From the NCBI GenBank assembly GCA_947166345.1, contig CAMVDU010000005.1:37639-101638 (forward strand): a stretch of 64,000 nucleotides of DNA. Reading direction: 5' to 3'. Of the stretch, positions 63,539 to 64,000 are shown in pieces. The stretch's first letter is position 1, and every line of letters begins with the position of its first letter. This stretch comes from an uncultured Prevotellaceae bacterium. Lineage in GTDB: Bacteria; Bacteroidota; Bacteroidia; Bacteroidales; Bacteroidaceae. The notes beneath the pieces are model-generated. The model searched no databases. It had not been told where the DNA came from and worked only from the letters and a program-made list of their open reading frames with translations. The translations under genes and the position numbers were made by a program.

Positions 63539-63736
63539 TCAGAGGAACGGATGTATCGGATGTATCGGATAATAATTAGGAATATCTCGCGTACGTACAT
63601 GCGCACGTACGCGTAGCCTCCTTAGAAAACGTCCGTTCCATCCGATACATCCGTTCCATCCGATACCACAGCCATGAGCCTCTGACGTGTATTCCCTCCA
63701 GTTGGGCTTATGTTCCTTTTTCTCTTTTTTGTTCAT
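63539..63736 (-). CDS. Possible 65-aa leader ORF across composite element copy 3
   Basis: ATG at 63734-63736 opens MNKKEKKEHKPNWREYTSEA, then arm-encoded GIGWNGCIGWNG and core-encoded RVRAHVRTRDIPNYY. The core is read in a different frame from the copy-2 ORF. It may be only a by-product of the repeat structure. Confidence 0.25.
   Translation of the reverse strand: MNKKEKKEHKPNWREYTSEAHGCGIGWNGCIGWNGRFLRRLRVRAHVRTRDIPNYYPIHPIHPFL
63540..63670. repeat. Composite palindromic element, copy 3
   Basis: The core GCGTACGTACATGCGCACGT (about 63590-63615) is almost identical to copy 2. Arms are GGAACGGATGTATCGGAT units on the left and complementary ATCCGATACATCCGTTCC units on the right. These arms share no sequence with copy 1 and only a GGAT core with copy 2. 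Confidence 0.85.
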
Positions 63737-63757
63737 AGGCAAAATAGATTGTGCCTA

Positions 63758-63765
63758 CAAAGTTA
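63758..63765 (-). promoter_or_regulatory. -7 box upstream of composite element copy 3
   Basis: Minus-strand TAACTTTG in a segment matching the 21.86-kb locus. A GGC...GCC pair follows just before the ATG in both loci. Confidence 0.5.
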
Positions 63766-63845
63766 CAAAATCAAAGGAGCGAAAACAAGCATTTGCGCCA
63801 CGACTTTCCGTTGCAGCGCAAAATGACAACCCCACAGGTTGCACC

Positions 63846-64000
63846 CTATTCATCAAAGAGGTCGCGAACGCGCACTCCAAGCACATTCGCGACCTCATGC
63901 AGGCGTCGGACAGTGATATCCTTTCGGCCATTCACCACTGCTTCCGGTGACGAAGTTACTATGTTTGCAACTGGAAAAGTTACCAATGAGCGCTGAACAT
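63846..64000 (-). CDS. XRE-like transcriptional regulator, C-terminal part
   Basis: The frame enters from the right edge and ends at TAG (63846-63848). Residues include SPEAVVNGRKDITVRRLHEV and NVLGVRVRDLFDE, the third helix and C-terminal part of a Cro/C1-type HTH. About 50 residues are visible. It lies upstream of the composite element in the same direction and could regulate it. Confidence 0.6.
   Translation of the reverse strand, partial: VQRSLVTFPVANIVTSSPEAVVNGRKDITVRRLHEVANVLGVRVRDLFDE

Overview
The window reads as chromosomal DNA of a Bacteroidales bacterium, most likely Prevotella or a close relative in Prevotellaceae. The sequence shows many TAnnTTTG (-7) and TTTG (-33) promoter pairs, short intergenic gaps without clear Shine-Dalgarno sites, and lipoprotein and signal-peptide genes for glycan breakdown. 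It also carries a PPi-dependent phosphofructokinase, a DUF4248 gene, and complete NQR and RNF sets. No rRNA, tRNA or CRISPR array was seen. The genus is an inference from gene content.

Layout. 1-4.3 kb (minus): start of a YgiQ-type radical SAM protein, a small unknown, a cell-wall amidase, an acyltransferase and a small conserved protein. 4.5-7.7 kb (plus): PPi-PFK overlapping a GH25 lysozyme, then a small exported protein. 7.8-9.2 kb: tagaturonate reductase. 9.3-14.8 kb (minus): rseC-like gene and rnfBCDGEA. 14.8-19.1 kb (plus): unknown gene, ClC channel, fmt, a 37-residue small protein, rpe. 19.2-23.3 kb is a decayed accessory island: broken serpin, REP-like hairpins around a remnant amidase effector and a secreted protein, composite repeats, a frameshifted HigB-type toxin with intact antitoxin, and an internally deleted phage-type gene. 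23.3-32.4 kb (minus): prs, thiE-like gene, large glycosidase, TamB. 32.6-39.2 kb (plus): nqrABCDEF, a lipoprotein and a TSCPD protein. 39.2-39.9 kb: a 22-bp-period repeat array and a deleted mutT. 39.95-50.0 kb (minus): rlmH, galK, sugar transporter, galM, folC, dnaJ, grpE, ABC-F, ribE. 50.0-50.25 kb: a structured RNA resembling 6S RNA. 50.3-55.3 kb: GH2 enzyme, RluA-type synthase, HD hydrolase (minus), menA. 55.3-62.9 kb (minus): SulP transporter, nadB, GH43, two secreted proteins. 63-64 kb: a second composite repeat locus with DUF4248 and the end of an XRE regulator.

How it works together. PPi-PFK, galactose genes (galM, transporter, galK), tagaturonate reductase and the GH2, GH43 and DUF4450-like enzymes fit growth on plant glycans. 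NQR and RNF link NADH or ferredoxin oxidation to ion gradients, and menA supplies the quinone that NQR reduces.

The most unusual content is repeat DNA. (1) Heptamer or octamer tandem tracts sit at many gene boundaries and inside at least four genes (fmt, the large glycosidase, nqrA, menA), where they are read in frame. (2) A composite element has a conserved CGTACGTAC-type palindromic core. Its flanking arms differ from copy to copy yet stay complementary within each copy. It lies next to arrays with an exact 22-bp period, and the same 22-bp period recurs in a separate 260-bp array at 39.3 kb. (3) A 30-31 bp GACGAGAGAACGAG repeat occurs near both composite loci in opposite orientation.
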